From Roridomyces roridus (Eukaryota > Basidiomycota > Agaricomycetes > Agaricales > Mycenaceae), in assembly GCA_029378245.1 (NCBI GenBank), contig JARKIF010000011.1, positions 186,001-250,000 on the forward strand: a stretch of DNA of 64,000 nucleotides, given 5' to 3'. The stretch's first letter is position 1. Each line of letters begins with the position of its first letter. Below are positions 33,694 through 46,214 of this stretch, piece after piece. The notes under the pieces were generated by a model that was given only the letters and a program-made list of their open reading frames with translations, ran no database searches and was not told where the DNA came from. The position numbers were made by a program, and so were the translations under genes.

Positions 33694-35735
33694 TCACTCT
33701 GGATGTGGGCCAGCCAAACCAGGTGAATTGAGTTGCTGATTCTTTTCTTCATCCTGTTGTTGTTGTTGGCCTACGATACCGATATCTCGCAGTCCAACCA
33801 AAGCTACGAGGACGCTCAAAGCGCCAGCTCCGCAAAGAGCTGAAATGACAATCAGCATCATATTATCGTTGATTTTGACCCAGACGTACTCCACCCGCCG
33901 GCCCGGAATCCCACCATCAGCACAGTCGGGCTGTCGGCCAACGGAGTCGGATGTGATGAATGATACTTGTCCGACACTGCTGTAGCAATCGAAGACGTGA
34001 CGGCAATTCCGATGGACGTTCCCAACTATCGTCTTTTTAGAAGGTTCATCCGATACTTGTGCGAATGGACTCACTCGTGTGGCAACAGTGAAAATCCCTC
34101 CGGCCAACGACTGCGAGTCGTCATCAAACACGGAGGAGACGTGGAGTGTTCCGATGGGGTAGACGAGGTCTGCGCCTGCTGAGAGGACCATCACCCAGAA
34201 CGACATGATCCAGTAGGAGGCGCTGACGTCGATGAGGGCAAAAACGATCGCCGCAGCCTGTGCAAATCTGTGTGAGTTGAAAGGTACGCAAAGAACCCTT
34301 GACACACAATATTTGCGCTGACAGCTGCGATAATCAGCGGGAGGGCCGGAACGCGACTGACGAGCCAGCCACCGGCAAGGTTTGTTCCGATGGCGCACAT
34401 CACAGACGGGAGGAAACGAATTGAGGTCTGTAACGGCGGAAGCAGTCGAACTTGTTGAAAACTGGCATATATGAGGGCTGCTGGTTGGAGGGAGCGGGAG
34501 GGAACTTTGCTCACAATAGTGTGTTGAAGTATAGCAGCGTGTTGAAACACCACCAGGCGAAGAATATCATGGCAATTACCGCCGGCATTTTGGCGCGCGG
34601 TCGGCTCCATATACTAGGTGGCATCAGAACGGCTAGCGACCGTTCCTCGCGCCATCGTTCGTAGAACCAGAACACAGTGAGCAGCACGAAGGACACACAA
34701 ATCAATGCGATGAGGTAGGGGGTTCCCCAGCCTTTCTTGGCTGATGCTGGTGCCCTAGAAAAACACGGGTCATCGGCATCGGACACGGCATGGAAAGCAT
34801 CACGCACGCCAAGCTATATGTCAAGAGACCGATCGCAGCAACACTGAGAACAGCTCCGCCCCAATCGAGGCCCTTGGTATACCGTTGTCCTTCATCAGAG
34901 GAATCTGGCTTGGGGAGCACGAACCATCCCAACACGATGAAGAAGCACGCAACGCCGGTTTGGACATAGAATATTCCGCGCCAGGAAAGCGAGCTTTGCG
35001 TGATGATACCGCCTTCGAAATGAAATACGTCAGTGAACAAATTAGAGGAAGATGAAAATGAAACAAACCCACGACAAGCCCCAAAATGTACCCAATCGGT
35101 TGACCGGCCCCCAGGATGCCAAAGGCATTGTTGCGTGCCGGGCCCTCGGGGAAATATGCGGCGAATATGCCGATCCCTGCCGGTGTGTTGGCGGCGGCAC
35201 CGAGACCCATCATGGCCGCGAAGATGATGAAAGTGGTAGGGCCAGGGGAGAATGCCGTTCCAATGCTCCTGTAGGGCAGAAGGTAACAAAACCATCGAGG
35301 AGCCAGGAGAGGACTGACCAAGCGGCAAACCACGCTGAGCCAAGGAGGAACATGATGCGACCACCCACGATGTCGCCGATTCGGCCGAAGAATAGGAGAG
35401 TTGAGCCATAGGCGAGACTAAAGCGGGCATCAGCGAACTAGACTCCTGACATGCGGACTGTGGCGAACGAAAAAACTGTGACCGGCCATTGGAGGTCCCC
35501 CTGAGAAAGTAGTGGGCAAACATTGGGAGGTTGCTACCGAGGTCGTAACCTACCTCTCGAAAATGCAGATCCTGACCGATGGTCGGGATTGCTACTGTTA
35601 ATGCTCCTGACAGAAAAAGCTAAGGACCGCTCGTCATGACAATTCAGACTAAGGAGCCAGAATACTCGCATTGAGCATTGTGACACCCGAGACTGAGATT
35701 ATGAGAAGGGCATCCTTGAAAATGGAGGATGGCAT
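33694..35735 (-). CDS. MFS transporter, drug:proton-antiporter type
   Basis: Major facilitator superfamily exporter in the plasma membrane, expected to have 12-14 helices. Starts MPSSIFKDALLIISVSGVT at 35735. Landmarks in order: LFLSGALTVAIPTIGQDL, then DLQWPVTVFSFA, LAYGSTLLFFGRIGDIVGG (the conserved loop 2-3 motif G-R-x-G-D), AAMMGLGAAANTPAGIGI, GQPIGYILGLVVG, SSLSWRGIFYVQTG, then the second bundle from WGTPYLIALICVSFVLLTVF to the C-terminal LIVISALCGAGALSVLVALV and a Q-rich tail. At least nine introns split it, several very short exons among them. Relatives export toxic compounds or metabolites. It sits near a P450 and a nitroreductase-family gene, which fits a detoxification role but does not prove it. 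Confidence 0.82.
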
Positions 35736-37375
35736 TGAAGAGCAACGAAAATGAGGGAAAGGAGCGAGTTGAGGGATGAGTCAATGCCCACGGCAGTATC
35801 CAAATGATATCGCACTGGTTTGGACATTAGCTACTCTGGGCTTGGAACGGCGCTCATGGGCGTGGCCGTGCATATCCCGCGCATACCAATATTTCGACCC
35901 ATCCGACATAGCCCATGTTCATCTTGAGTGAGTCGAGCGCATGCCATATTGAATATTCATGATCTATGGAAATACCTGCGGGTGTTTCAGAGATGCTTCA
36001 GCGTTGAATCCCCGCGAACTCTATTGTACCTGGCTCCGAAATCACAACATTCATTCCGGGTACCCTATGCTTGTTTTCTGGCAGATTAACCTAATTGAAG
36101 GAGCACCCCAGGGCTATGGCATTTTCACCGCGCCGACTGCGAGTCTGCGACCCCCGCCGCGGGACTTCCCCGCGGTTGTGACTCTCCCGCGCAGCCCGCT
36201 GTCATTGTGGCACCACTATCGGCGTAAGATGCTTAAGTTTTAAGTGGATACAAGACATGCCTCCGCTTCGTTCCGGCATTTTTGTGGAACCACGCCAAAA
36301 CTGGGGACAGAATGAAGATATCCAATTTCAACACAAGCAGTGCAGACACAGGAGAATGAACAAATGGATATGGGACATCCTCAGCCTATTTGAAGAGTGA
36401 GACGGCGGGAGGGAAGGAGGGAAGGAATGGTGGGGTAGAGCTCAATTCAGTTCTTGAGGTTTATATGAGATGGTTCCCAAACGCGTGGCCACGGCGAAGC
36501 CTGTGCCCCGAGAAGATCTATTGTGGTAAACATTGCTGTGGAGAACAGCCAGGCCCAACAATGCGCGTTCTCGCCGAGTTGATTGTCAGTCAATGCTTAC
36601 CATGAGACCTGTCGGCAGCCCAGAAGGAACCCAATTTGGCAAAAATTCCTCAAGTCCAAGAGTGATGCGCAGCCCTCGGCATGGACGCGTCGCGTCGAGC
36701 CGGCGGGTATAACTTTGCAATGCTGTTGAACCACAGCTTCGATCAGGAAAAAGAAGGGGCTCTCGTGGGAGAAATTCATGAAAGAGCTGTGGAAAAGGCA
36801 CTGGTTTCACAGCAGGACGGGAGAGGGAAACAAAAAGAGATTATACAAATGGGGAAGCACAAACAGTGATGGAGCCATAATCTTAAAGAACGGATAATCG
36901 GTGTGACATCTGATGCTTAACACCTGTGGAAATTCCCGCGCTCAGATTCTCAACCGAACCATCAAAACCTCGGAGAATGTGAGGAGAGACGAAGGGTGGC
37001 GAACTCAACCTATTTCAGGTGACGGTGATGGTTCGTCTTTGAGGAGAAAACTAGGTTCGTCGGCCGCTGTTCTGGGTGATCCGATAGTTTGCCGACGCGC
37101 TGGACTTCTTAAATGGAAATCCGATCCGAATGTCGCGTGATGCCAGATCCGTCGGAGCGTCGGACTATCTACTGAACTTTATGGTGACATGTTGTCGAAA
37201 TCACCATGATGTTAGGTACTTAAGACTTGGCTTCTTTTCTGCCGAGGCGGTGCAAAGCTAGTGCGAACATTGGACAATAAAATCATAGATATATAGTAAT
37301 GCATGGAAACGGCTGATGAAACTGGGTCTGTGTCCAGGAGGTCATTTGAGAGCTTTCACTATTATGACTTTCATT
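35736..37375. other. Intergenic region
   Basis: About 1.6 kb between the starts of the transporter and the 3' end of the P450. Short open frames only; none shows a recognisable domain. Confidence 0.4.
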
Positions 37376-39437
37376 CTATCCCCGCAGTGAGAGCTTGACC
37401 ATCAAGCGAGTGGCTTTGTGAGCAAATGCCTCCATTGACTCCAATTCCGATTGAAGCTCAATTTTGTAGCGAAGGATCACTGTTGCAAGGATCAACTGGA
37501 TTTCCATGTATGCAAGGCTGTGAATGTGTAAGTCCAAAGATGTAAATGTGCGAATGGCACTTGCTTTTTACCCAACTAAAAAGAGTGAGAAATTAGCGAT
37601 GGTTCAATTTTCAACGGAGACACAAGTAGAACTCACGCAAGCTCGGGGTCCTTTACTGAAGGGGAGCAGATAGCGAGAGAGATACTGTGCCTGCTCTGCA
37701 GACTGAAGCCATCTCTCAGGCCTGAACACTTCAGGATCTCCCCAGATGGCTTTGTCGTGCTGAATAGTAAACGCCGGGACAGAAATCTCCGTCTAAACCT
37801 GTGTTAGAGCTGTCATGGTGCGAGCGGAAATCTCACGTACCCCGGCTGGGATGTGTACCCCCAGAAATTCCACGCCTCCCTCAGGAACCACTCGGGGGAG
37901 CCCCGTAGACACGGTGGAGTAAACTCGGAGACTGGCAGACATCAGCGCCGAGGTGGCATGTTGTGGGAGTTAGGCTCACCCTTCATTCACAACTGCCTGG
38001 AGATAGATGCAATCCTTGACTTGTGCCGCACTTGGGACAGCCTCTCCATCAACCGCACTCATCAACTCCCCTAGGAGTTTTCGATATACTTGCCGATGGG
38101 TTGCCACCAGATAGATCAATGCGGAGGTTGAGCTTGCAGTGGTATCTGAACCCGCAGTCCTAGGATTTCTACGATTAGCATGCCTATGCAAAGCCTGAAG
38201 TAGAGATGGACAAACAGAAGAGTCACCGTCTCTGCGACTAGGTCTGGGATCATATCTGCCTCCTCTTCACCGTTGCTAAGATGTGCCTCGATGAGTTTCC
38301 CCAGAATGTCTGCTCTGTAGGTGCCAGATCCCATGCGCTTGATGACATTCTGTCGGGCCAGGTCCGAGAGGCGTTCAGTTGCCTCAAAACTATTGGAGTA
38401 GAAGGAATCAGGAATGATTTTGGCGAGCCAGGGGAACCAGGGACTGATGCCTAGCACTGCGGAGAGATGCTCGCGCTGTGGAGAAGTTTATGTAGTTGCC
38501 CTTAACTGGCTGCGGAAGATAGTGCGTACCCCGTCAATGAGAGCGATAGCATCCTCATCTTTGAATATTTCATTGCCCTTCTGAACTGATACGAAGGAAG
38601 ACCCCTGAATGGAGGCTCAGCAGCTTGCGCACGACTTCAAATGTATCACTCACTGATGCCAACATCCCTCCTGGCTCTCCAAATGCCAAATCACTAGCAT
38701 GTACATCATCAGACGCGCGTAGCCACAAGTGTGAGAAGAAGAAAAACTGACGAAAGGACATCAAAAGTCATATAATGAATCCAAGTCACAATGTTGAGGG
38801 ACTCCTCTGTGATACAGAAGGAATCCATCTTGTCGATGAACTTGGCGATATGAACCTTGATAAAGGGACTGAATTGCTCTAGGGCTCGGTAGGAGAAGGC
38901 CTGGGCAACGATTCTCCGCTTGTAGGAATGGTCCTTCCTGTCCCTTGTTGAAAACACCGATGGTTTGCCGGCAATGAAGGAATCGTAGAAGGTGGATTTC
39001 TCGTACGCCGGCTTACTGCCCTGTGCGTGGCTGTAAACGACGCCAACCGCATCAGCATGGGCGACAGAGACATGGCCCGGAGCGATTCTGATGATGGGCC
39101 CAAATTTCTGGGCGGAGGAGTCAATCTCTGGCTTTCGGAGACGGGGAATCAAACTGTTTGCCTTGTGAGCTGCATCTACTGCAAGGTAGCGATTCCCCAC
39201 GCGAGCTTGATGACCAAGCCACAGGGGAGTCCACCTTGCCAAAGCTGGACCGGGGATGTGACGAAGCGGGTCGTGCAGTAACAGAAAGAGTGTGGTGAGG
39301 AGAATCGACGCCGAAGCGAGGTAAACTGGGAGTAAAGAGACTGGGAAAAATGCCGAGATGTACTGAGGATCCGGGTTGAACATCTGGGAGGAAATGGATA
39401 CGGGCTCTTGGAGTATAGCTTTCCACTGGACACGCAT
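37376..39437 (-). CDS. Cytochrome P450 monooxygenase
   Basis: ER-anchored heme oxygenase; substrate unknown. The start at 39437 (MRVQWKAIL) or the internal M of MFNPDPQY precede a signal anchor (LLPVYLASASILLTTLFLLL) and the hinge HIPGPALARW. Helix I is NPRTAGSDTTASS, with the A-G-x-D-T core for oxygen activation. VFRPERW is the P-E-R-W motif, and the heme-binding loop is FSKGPRACLGKNLAYMEIQLI with the thiolate Cys. The last intron before LAYMEI uses a GC donor (AA|GCAAGT...CAG), which is the splice that keeps G-K-N. Several introns of 45-60 bp lie between. The stop is at 37376-37378. Divergent from the nitroreductase-family gene and near an MFS exporter. Confidence 0.85.
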
Positions 39438-40605
39438 TTCCTATTTATAGGCTCCGGATACACTGGACAGCATTGTTTCTCTGTTAGTTCAGGGTACAGC
39501 TCCGTCTCTTCATTTCACCCCAAAGCACAGTGGGGTTAGTTAACCAGTGCCCGGCAAGTGAATCAAGTCGATGTTTCAAACGGAGCATTCATAAAATTTC
39601 GAAAAGGGCTAAAGTTCAAACAAACCACCATCCCCGTTGAAATTCCAACACGGTCAAGTAGCGGCGCTGCGGGAGTTGAATTACCTGGTTCTAAACTGAG
39701 AGGGGCATGGTGATCTAGATCAGTTGTGTGGGACGCAGAAATCTCTGGACATCCCGGCCTCCCGCTCTTCAGTGCTTCCCGGCCTTCGCTCATTTCCGTG
39801 GCAACTTGAATGTCAACTGGGCACGTTCACCTGATTACCATTTGAGTATCATGCAAGCTGATCACACTGAGCCCAACTGGCAACGAGATCCTTCTTGGGT
39901 GAACAATGAGTCACTCCGTACAACACAAATCACTGGGATCGAACCGTGATTCAGAGGGTTTAAAACTTCAATCGGCATCGTTGATCATTCCTGCGCAGAT
40001 GCGGGTACGGACAGTGATCCTGCCAAGCCGGGCTTGTGCTCGCAGCGCCGAGTGCCATTTCATAATGTCGCAACTCTGTTGAATCGGTATTACCGAAGAT
40101 CCCGGGATTGACGGGACCTGATCAGGTACGAGAACTTGGCTATCAGGACAAATATGGACCCGTCAGACTCGATATCCCTCGGTAATTCTAATTCAGGTTT
40201 ACATAATCAGTGAAAAAAGGAAGTTGCGACTAGTAAGTTCGCCACGACCAGCGCGCGGGTAAATATTAAAGCTACCCCGGGTAAGGCTAGACGCCCTACC
40301 CGCGGCATTCACTCAGTATTGTTCTCAGCGACACAGGAGGTGGCATAATCTGAGAGCTTCCCCGATTGTTTTCAATTGAGCGGACCTCGATTTTCTCAGG
40401 CAAGTAGGGTGTCAGGTGTGCGGAAACATCGCGCAAAGAGATCTCGTTCATGAATTCAGTAAGTTGCTTCCAGAATCATTGTTGAAGCCGCCCGCAGTGG
40501 GAACTTACCAAAGGTCACCGCGGCAATTGCATCACTCCCGCGCCCTCGCCGGAGGTCAGATAACATAAATGGAGGGTAGCACATATTGTGTCTGACCAAG
40601 CGATC
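39438..40605. other. Promoter region between divergent P450 and nitroreductase-family genes
   Basis: About 1.2 kb that would carry both promoters. No gene recognised in between. Short self-complementary stretches near 40240-40310 rich in CGCGGG-CCCGG are seen. Confidence 0.4.
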
Positions 40606-41475
40606 ATGTCCTCTGCCTATCTCGCTGCCCTCGCCACCCGCCGTACCAACTATGCAATCAGCAACAAGTGTTCGGTCCCAGACGAGAAGCTCGAGTCCAT
40701 TGTCAAGCAGGCTGTGATGCACTCCCCGACACCATTCAACATCCAGTCAGTCTGCGGAAGAAAATATTGGATCTCGACGACCGCTAACCTTGCAATTAGG
40801 TCTAGCCGCGCAGTCCTTGTCACGGGTGCCGCACACACCAAGCTATGGGACTTGATCAGCCGATCGAGTGTCAAGGGAAAAGACGGTGCGCCTTTACAAT
40901 TTCACTGGTCTATGTTTGATGTGAAGCGGGGAATATCCAGATGAGGCGAAGGCTCGTACATTGGAAGAGCTCACGGCATTCGCAAATGGCTATGGCACTG
41001 TTCTCATCTTTGAAGACCAGGCTGTGATAGACGCGGTTTGTGGGTTCAGCCTTTGTGAGTGCAGGTACACTCATCTGTGCCGCTAGATCTGCGCCAAGGT
41101 TCCCAAGTGAGTTAGTATGCCACTCGAATGGGCGCCGAATTAAGAGGCACTTCAAAGCTACGCGAAACAGTTCCCTGTATGGAGGTAAGCACATCCAACA
41201 TATCCTGGGCAAGATCTGACACATAGCTCAGCACAAACGCAACTGGAATGCTTCAGGTTGCTATCTGGACTGCGCTCACCGTGGAGGGTCTCGGCGCGAG
41301 CCTTCAGCACAACGGCGCTTACTCTGAGGAGCTCGTTCAAGAAATCCTCCAGGCCTTCAATCTTCCATCGACTTGGACTTCAACGGCCATTATTCCTTTT
41401 GGAGTGCCGGCGGGGCAGCCTTCAGAGAAGAAATTCCTTCCAATTGAGGATCGTGTAAAGATTTTCAAGGACTAG
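40606..41475 (+). CDS. Nitroreductase-family protein (Frm2/Hbn1-like)
   Basis: Flavin-dependent nitroreductase-like oxidoreductase, probably cytosolic, similar to the yeast Frm2/Hbn1 group linked to oxidative and lipid stress. Exons begin 40606-40745, 40800-40885 and 40941, with further short exons. Landmarks: LAALATRRTNYAISNK at the FMN phosphate-binding R-R-T, then SPTPFNIQSSRAVLVTGAAH, LWDL, FANGYGTVLIFED, then after a splice GMLQVAIWTALTVEGLGASL, LPSTWTSTAIIPFGVPAGQP, ending VKIFKD. The whole order matches the family. The gene may function with the nearby P450 and transporter in detoxifying small molecules; that link is inference from position. Confidence 0.85.
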
Positions 41476-41521
41476 GTCACGGTGGATATTGAATAAAAGT
41501 CGTTTCATATGTGAATTTGAA

Positions 41522-42145
41522 CCATCGCATTGCCGTTTGAGTCCTACAGAGCCCCACCCCAAAGTTGAGGACAGGGAGGCAGACAGTGCACTCGGGCGGT
41601 GAGTAAACAATCGTTGAGGGGAGCGTACATGAAGCGACCTGCGAAAAAGTCCGTTCCCTTTATGCTCATGCACGCTGGTCCGGGAATGTGAAGAAACGCC
41701 TTTCCCAGCATCCCAACAGTAGATGTAGCCCTGGAGATCCGTAGTGAAGACAACGAAGTCGGTACCAGGGATGGCCCGGATGGGAAGGATGTTGGAACGA
41801 CGATGCGTGATCAAGGAAACGAAGCGCAGCAGGCGGAGAGTCTCTGACCGCGAATTCTGCGTCAGACGAGAGGCATGCGGCGGCACGACGAGTCGCAGAG
41901 TCGGGGGATAGTCGGTGTCCAGTCACGTATGTTGGAGCTCGAGAGAGGGTGAGGGTGGTTTTACCCTTCGCGTTTGAGGAGCAAGGCGTTGAGCCACAGG
42001 GTCTTCTCGCTGGATGTCGCGGATAGCGCGCTTGACCTGTGTTGGTCAATGAAGGCCGAGCGCTGGGCGTTTTGGGACTCGCAGAGAGGAAGCTAACGAG
42101 GTCGGCCACAGGTAGCCATTTGGCGAGCTCGAGAAGCACATCTTG
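41522..42145 (-). pseudogene. F-box protein relic
   Basis: The minus strand carries DVLLELAKWLPVADLVSFLSAS, a close paralog of the F-box at 29.4-29.8 kb. Further segments such as AIPGTDFVVFTTDLQGYIYCWD lie downstream but in a different frame, with a stop after LKREG. No intron arrangement was found that joins them, so it looks like a decaying F-box gene with a WD-like C-terminal part. Confidence 0.6.
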
Positions 42146-42561
42146 AGCATCACATCACGGTTCCATACTTGGCGGTGATCAGTATCAAATCTTCGACTTG
42201 TAATTACTTTTTTTGTCAACTATATATGGGCATGCAAACAGTACAAATCGCAAGGTGTATACCCAAGGTACCCCCGGTGTGCTCCACCAGTCAATCAGAC
42301 AACTTTTTGTTTTTGGGTCGCCAAGAAAGTGAAACAAACCCTAACCCTACACTGATGGCATCAATGATTTGCCTTATTGGGATGCGGCAGCGCCCGGCAG
42401 CGCTGCCGTGCCTCGGGCGACAATGGCGGGATCGCGCATAATGTCGGCGGGGATGCGTCGGTGTGATTTGAACTTCTTCGCTGCATACGCTGCCTGCCGA
42501 AGATTCAGACCCTGGCTAAACAACTGTCAGAGAGTCGAAACTGCAGTGTCCAAGAGCGTTC
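42146..42561. other. Intergenic
   Basis: About 400 bp between the F-box relic and the 3' end of the transposase gene. No feature recognised. Confidence 0.35.
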
Positions 42562-43496
42562 TCACCGATAGGCATCCATGTATCTCCAGCAATGGCGGAA
42601 ATAACGTCGAATGTTCTCGGTGGCAACGGCTTTGAGACATTCTGGCACGAGCCGCTGCGCCGTCGGGAACGTTCCATCCGTCAACTCACGAAAACCTAGA
42701 TACAAGTTAGATAGTTTGAACAATGAGCAAAAGAAAGACTCACGGCGCTTGAGCTGGCTCCAGACCATCTCAATCGGATTCAGCTCGCAGTGGAATTTTG
42801 GGAGGAATAAACACTTGTGGCCCGCCTTCTCAATCACAAGCTGTAAAAGGGGTTTTTCATCGCGGAAGTCAGATTGAAGCGAGAGAACACGCTGCATGCA
42901 GCAGTCGGTGGGTCGCTCAAGGTCAATCGACTCCATTTCGGAGACACCTCGAGGTCCAGCTTCACTGAGATCACCCTCCACCTCGTCCTCTCGAGATTTC
43001 GCCGCACGCATCGCCTTCTCCCGCGCGGCCTGTGACAGTTTACAGGTCGCACACACCCCAACCACTTTACGGCCAGACCCGTGCTTCGCCTCGAGTTCCG
43101 CGAGGAGACCACGCTCCCGAAGGACCTGCTCCATCCCTTTCGCCTGACCCGCCAGCGAGACACCGTCGGCATCAACCCCGGTGTAATCCTGAGGGAAAAC
43201 CATGGATTGTGGCTTACCCGTCGCGGGGATGATCGTGTCGCGCATCTTTGGCTGCTTCCCACCGGGGCCGCGATTCATCTTGTGTGCAAGAAGGGCGTCG
43301 GACGAGTACGCCTCGTGAGCAGATGAGCAGTCGAAAATGAAGACTGCGATGCTGTTCGGATATTTGACCTCAAAGATCTTGATTGCGTCTTTCACCTATT
43401 AATCTGTTTTAGCGTATCCGGCTTGCTGAGAAAAGAGAGATTGTGACTGGGGTGCACGGGGCGGAGCCGATGATTTTGTTTGAGTCTCCCTCGACT

Positions 43497-44184
43497 CGGT
43501 ATAAACGAAAAGCGAAAACGAAAATCGGCAACGATCGGCCGTATCACACGGCTGCCCCGTGTTCCGGTCACGCTTCGCTTACGTCTCGGTACCGAAAGGC
43601 TGGGTTCCCGACGCTTAGCTCATGCCCGTCACTTGCTCCTCGCGAGTCGCGACGCGCGTCCGTGGCACTGTCCCACTACTGGTGCTTTCTGCCTACCGGT
43701 ACCCCTCCCTGTATCCTATGCCATGATAGCTCAATATACATCTTCAATCCCATTGATTGCCGGGAGAAGCTCTTGGATGCCTGAAGTTCTTGTGCGCGCT
43801 ATAATAGGCAGCCTCGGCCTTCGATCATTCTCGTTTTGCGGCCGTCGGCACTGATGACGAGAGCTTGGGGTATTGCGCCGTATGTTGTGGTATCTGATTT
43901 AAAACTCAGTGCTGAATGCCTGGATGATGCCCAGGGACAGTTCACTAAGCCCCGGAAGATATCCCAGGATGAATTTGCCAATTAAATGTGTATTTCAAGT
44001 ACAGAGAGGCGCACGGTGAATTATCTTGACGGTGTTGATGGCGGTGAATCGTAATTGATGCGCCATCATGCCTTCCCCTTGGGAATTGAATGTGACTGTT
44101 ACTTTGACCATCAACGGCGTTCGGCGGCAGTCCCTTGCCGATAGGTATGTATATCGTTTTCGTTTTCGTTTTTTGTATATACCC
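43497..44184. mobile_element. MITE with 9-bp target-site duplication, MULE/KDZ-like ends
   Basis: Ends read CGGTATAAACG and, in reverse complement, GGGTATATACA; both continue as about 30 bp of CGAAAACGAAAA-type sequence with few mismatches. The flanks carry CCCTCGACT at 43488-43496 and 44185-44193, a 9-bp (or 8-bp) duplication. No coding frame inside is recognised. It lies in the transposase-like gene. Confidence 0.65.
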
Positions 44185-44809
44185 CCCTCGACTTGAGCTG
44201 CGGGCTCGATCATCTGAGCCGGTTGTGGTCAGAATTGCGCCAAAGGAAGGATTGAAATGCACCTCAACGTCGCTATCCTCCGCTTCCTGTTGAGGCGGAG
44301 CACCGGGCTCCAGAATCTGGGCGTTCACTCCCTCAGAAGATGAAAAGGTGCAAAAATGTTGGGCAAACCTCGATGTCCGAGTCGGATTCCTCCGATTCCA
44401 GACGAACTGCAGTCTTCTGCGCATTCGGGATCACCTCCTCGTTCGTCAGAATACATATCAACGTAAGACACAGCAAAATCTTGACCTTGAAGAGACTTGC
44501 AATGCTCGGCTGACCCAGTTTGGCGCGGGCTTGCTTGGTTTTACCCTGAGTGTTCCGCCACGCCGTAGTGCGAGCCGTGGCCGAGGGGCGTGCTTTATCC
44601 GGGATCAGGTCGGCATCCGGGTTTTTGGGGGCGCGTTTCCGTTTGAGGGACATCGGAACGATCTGGAGATTAAAGTTAGAGCGCCGCAAGCGTCTGAGAA
44701 TACAGGCCACGCAACAGTTTCGCCCGCTGGCTCATCCTCGCTATCTGCGTCGTCATCCACGTGGCCAGCCGCTGCGCTGGTCGCTGGCGCGTAAGTGGGG
44801 TCTTGAGTG

Positions 44810-45244
44810 CAGTGTTCGCCCAGAGGGCTTTGAATCGGGGTCCCGGAGGCTCAAAGGCCTTCCAAAGGTCAAAGGGCTTTTCTCATAGGGCATCCCAAAG
44901 GCCTCTGAGAAAAAATCACATTTTTTCGAACATTAGATTTAAGGCCACAGACCCTTGACAGAAACACAGAGATGAGCAGTTTTCTGAATGCCGAGTCCCA
45001 GACAGCTAATTTCTCTTTCTGTTTGAATAGAAATGATGCCAACGAAGGGGGGCGGGTTGCCGTGACTCGTCGGTGTGACCTGATGCGCCTCCCGCCGGTG
45101 ATTGATCGATTGATTGATGCGAAAAGCACGTGATCTCATAGGGCTCTGAGAGCTTTGAAATGTCACGAAAATTTTCATAGGCCTCTGCAGAGGGGTCTCA
45201 AAGGGCTATGAGCTCATAGGGCTTTGCCCTTTGGGCGAACACTG
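44810..45244. mobile_element. hAT-type MITE, 435 bp
   Basis: Inverted ends CAGTGTTCGCCCAGAGGGC and CAGTGTTCGCCCAAAGGGC. An exact 8-bp target-site duplication, CTTGAGTG, lies at 44802-44809 and 45245-45252. Removing the element joins PQLTQ directly to DPTYAP in the transposase-like frame, confirming the insertion point. Confidence 0.88.
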
Positions 45245-45350
45245 CTTGAGTGAGCTGGGGATCGACGGGCGTGACCGTATCTGCCTCCGTGCCACGTTTG
45301 GCAGCCTCTCGGCGGAGCGCCGCATTCCGTTTGGCACTCTTCTTTCCCAT

Positions 45351-46214
45351 GCTGTGTGGTGACGAAAAGATTGATTTTGTTTGTCTGGAGGCTCTCGGAG
45401 ATACACACAATTTTTTTCCGGATCGGCGAAAAAGTGAAACACCGTGGGAAAAAATGAGATCTCAGTGTCAATCGCATTCTTTTGCCCGGTTTCCTTCCAA
45501 AAAAAAAAACGACAAAATTGACAAAAAATTCCTTGATGCTCAATGACAGGTGTCGGAGAAGTGCCGACGGGCACTGTACAAAGCAAAGTGCGATATTGAT
45601 CACGGGCTGCTGTCGTCATTCATGATGGTAAAATCCCACGCTTGCCTCTTCCCCTCTTCTCCTCCACAGCACTCTCGGGCCAGCGTCATCTGCCATCTCA
45701 ACGAATCACCTTCTCGACGACTCAGCGCCACATTACCGAATCTCCCACCCATCCCGATCCCGGCGGCGTCCCTTTGGTCGCCCTGGAAGCCAGTCAGAAT
45801 GGAGTCGGAACGTATGGACGACCCAAAGATGGCCAGACAGCTCCAATTCCGTTTTGGTGTCCCATAGACACACACCTGGTCGTCTTGCAGATTCTTATCC
45901 GTTGCTCCACCATTCCATCTCCTTGGCAGCAAAGTTCTGCTTCTATTCCGAAACCTCATAGGATGCGATCAACAGAATTCTCGAACGCGCAGATCCTGGC
46001 TCACATCAGCAACGTCCCTCGAGGCCTTTCAATAATACTCGCCTCATTTGCGCGCAGCGACATTCTGGGCAATGAAATCCATGGACCGGCCCATTCTCCC
46101 CTAATTTTTCACACCAGAGCCTAAAATTTCAGACGGCACGCGACAGCCGGTGGTTGATGTGGGAGTGGTGGTTGCCATCTTCGGCCGACCACAAGGAGAT
46201 ACAGCGGACTACCC
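45351..46214. other. Intergenic
   Basis: About 860 bp. A 160-codon plus-strand frame (45642-46124) shows no known domain. The short sequence shared with 29804-29854 is at 45597-45648. Runs of T and A near 45410-45520 suggest AT-rich linker. Confidence 0.35.
45597..45648. repeat. Short sequence shared with 29804-29854
   Basis: See the copy near 29.8 kb; shared core CGTCATTC(A/G)TGATGGTAAAATC. Confidence 0.5.

Larger units (their letters stand above)
42562..45350 (-). pseudogene. DDE transposase-like gene, interrupted by two small elements
   Basis: Minus-strand gene of the agaricomycete DDE-endonuclease group. It starts MGKKSAKRNAALRREAAKRG at 45350. Acidic, S-rich segments at 44000-44760 follow, then the C-terminal catalytic part at 42562-43395: VFIFDCSSAHEAY, LLAHKMNRGPGGKQPKMRDT, KGMEQVLRERG, GVCATCKLSQAAREKAMRAA, then FLPKFHCELNPIEMVWSQLK with the terminal catalytic Glu, ending WRYMDAYR. 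One intron at about 42690-42740 and others upstream. The region expected to contain the first catalytic Asp was not found, so an internal deletion is likely. Two elements sit inside it, at 43497-44184 and 44810-45244. A host-domesticated or inactive transposase is likely. Confidence 0.7.

Noticed and set aside
33694..41475. A complete secondary-metabolite cluster
   Set aside because: No polyketide synthase, peptide synthetase, terpene cyclase or prenyltransferase is present.
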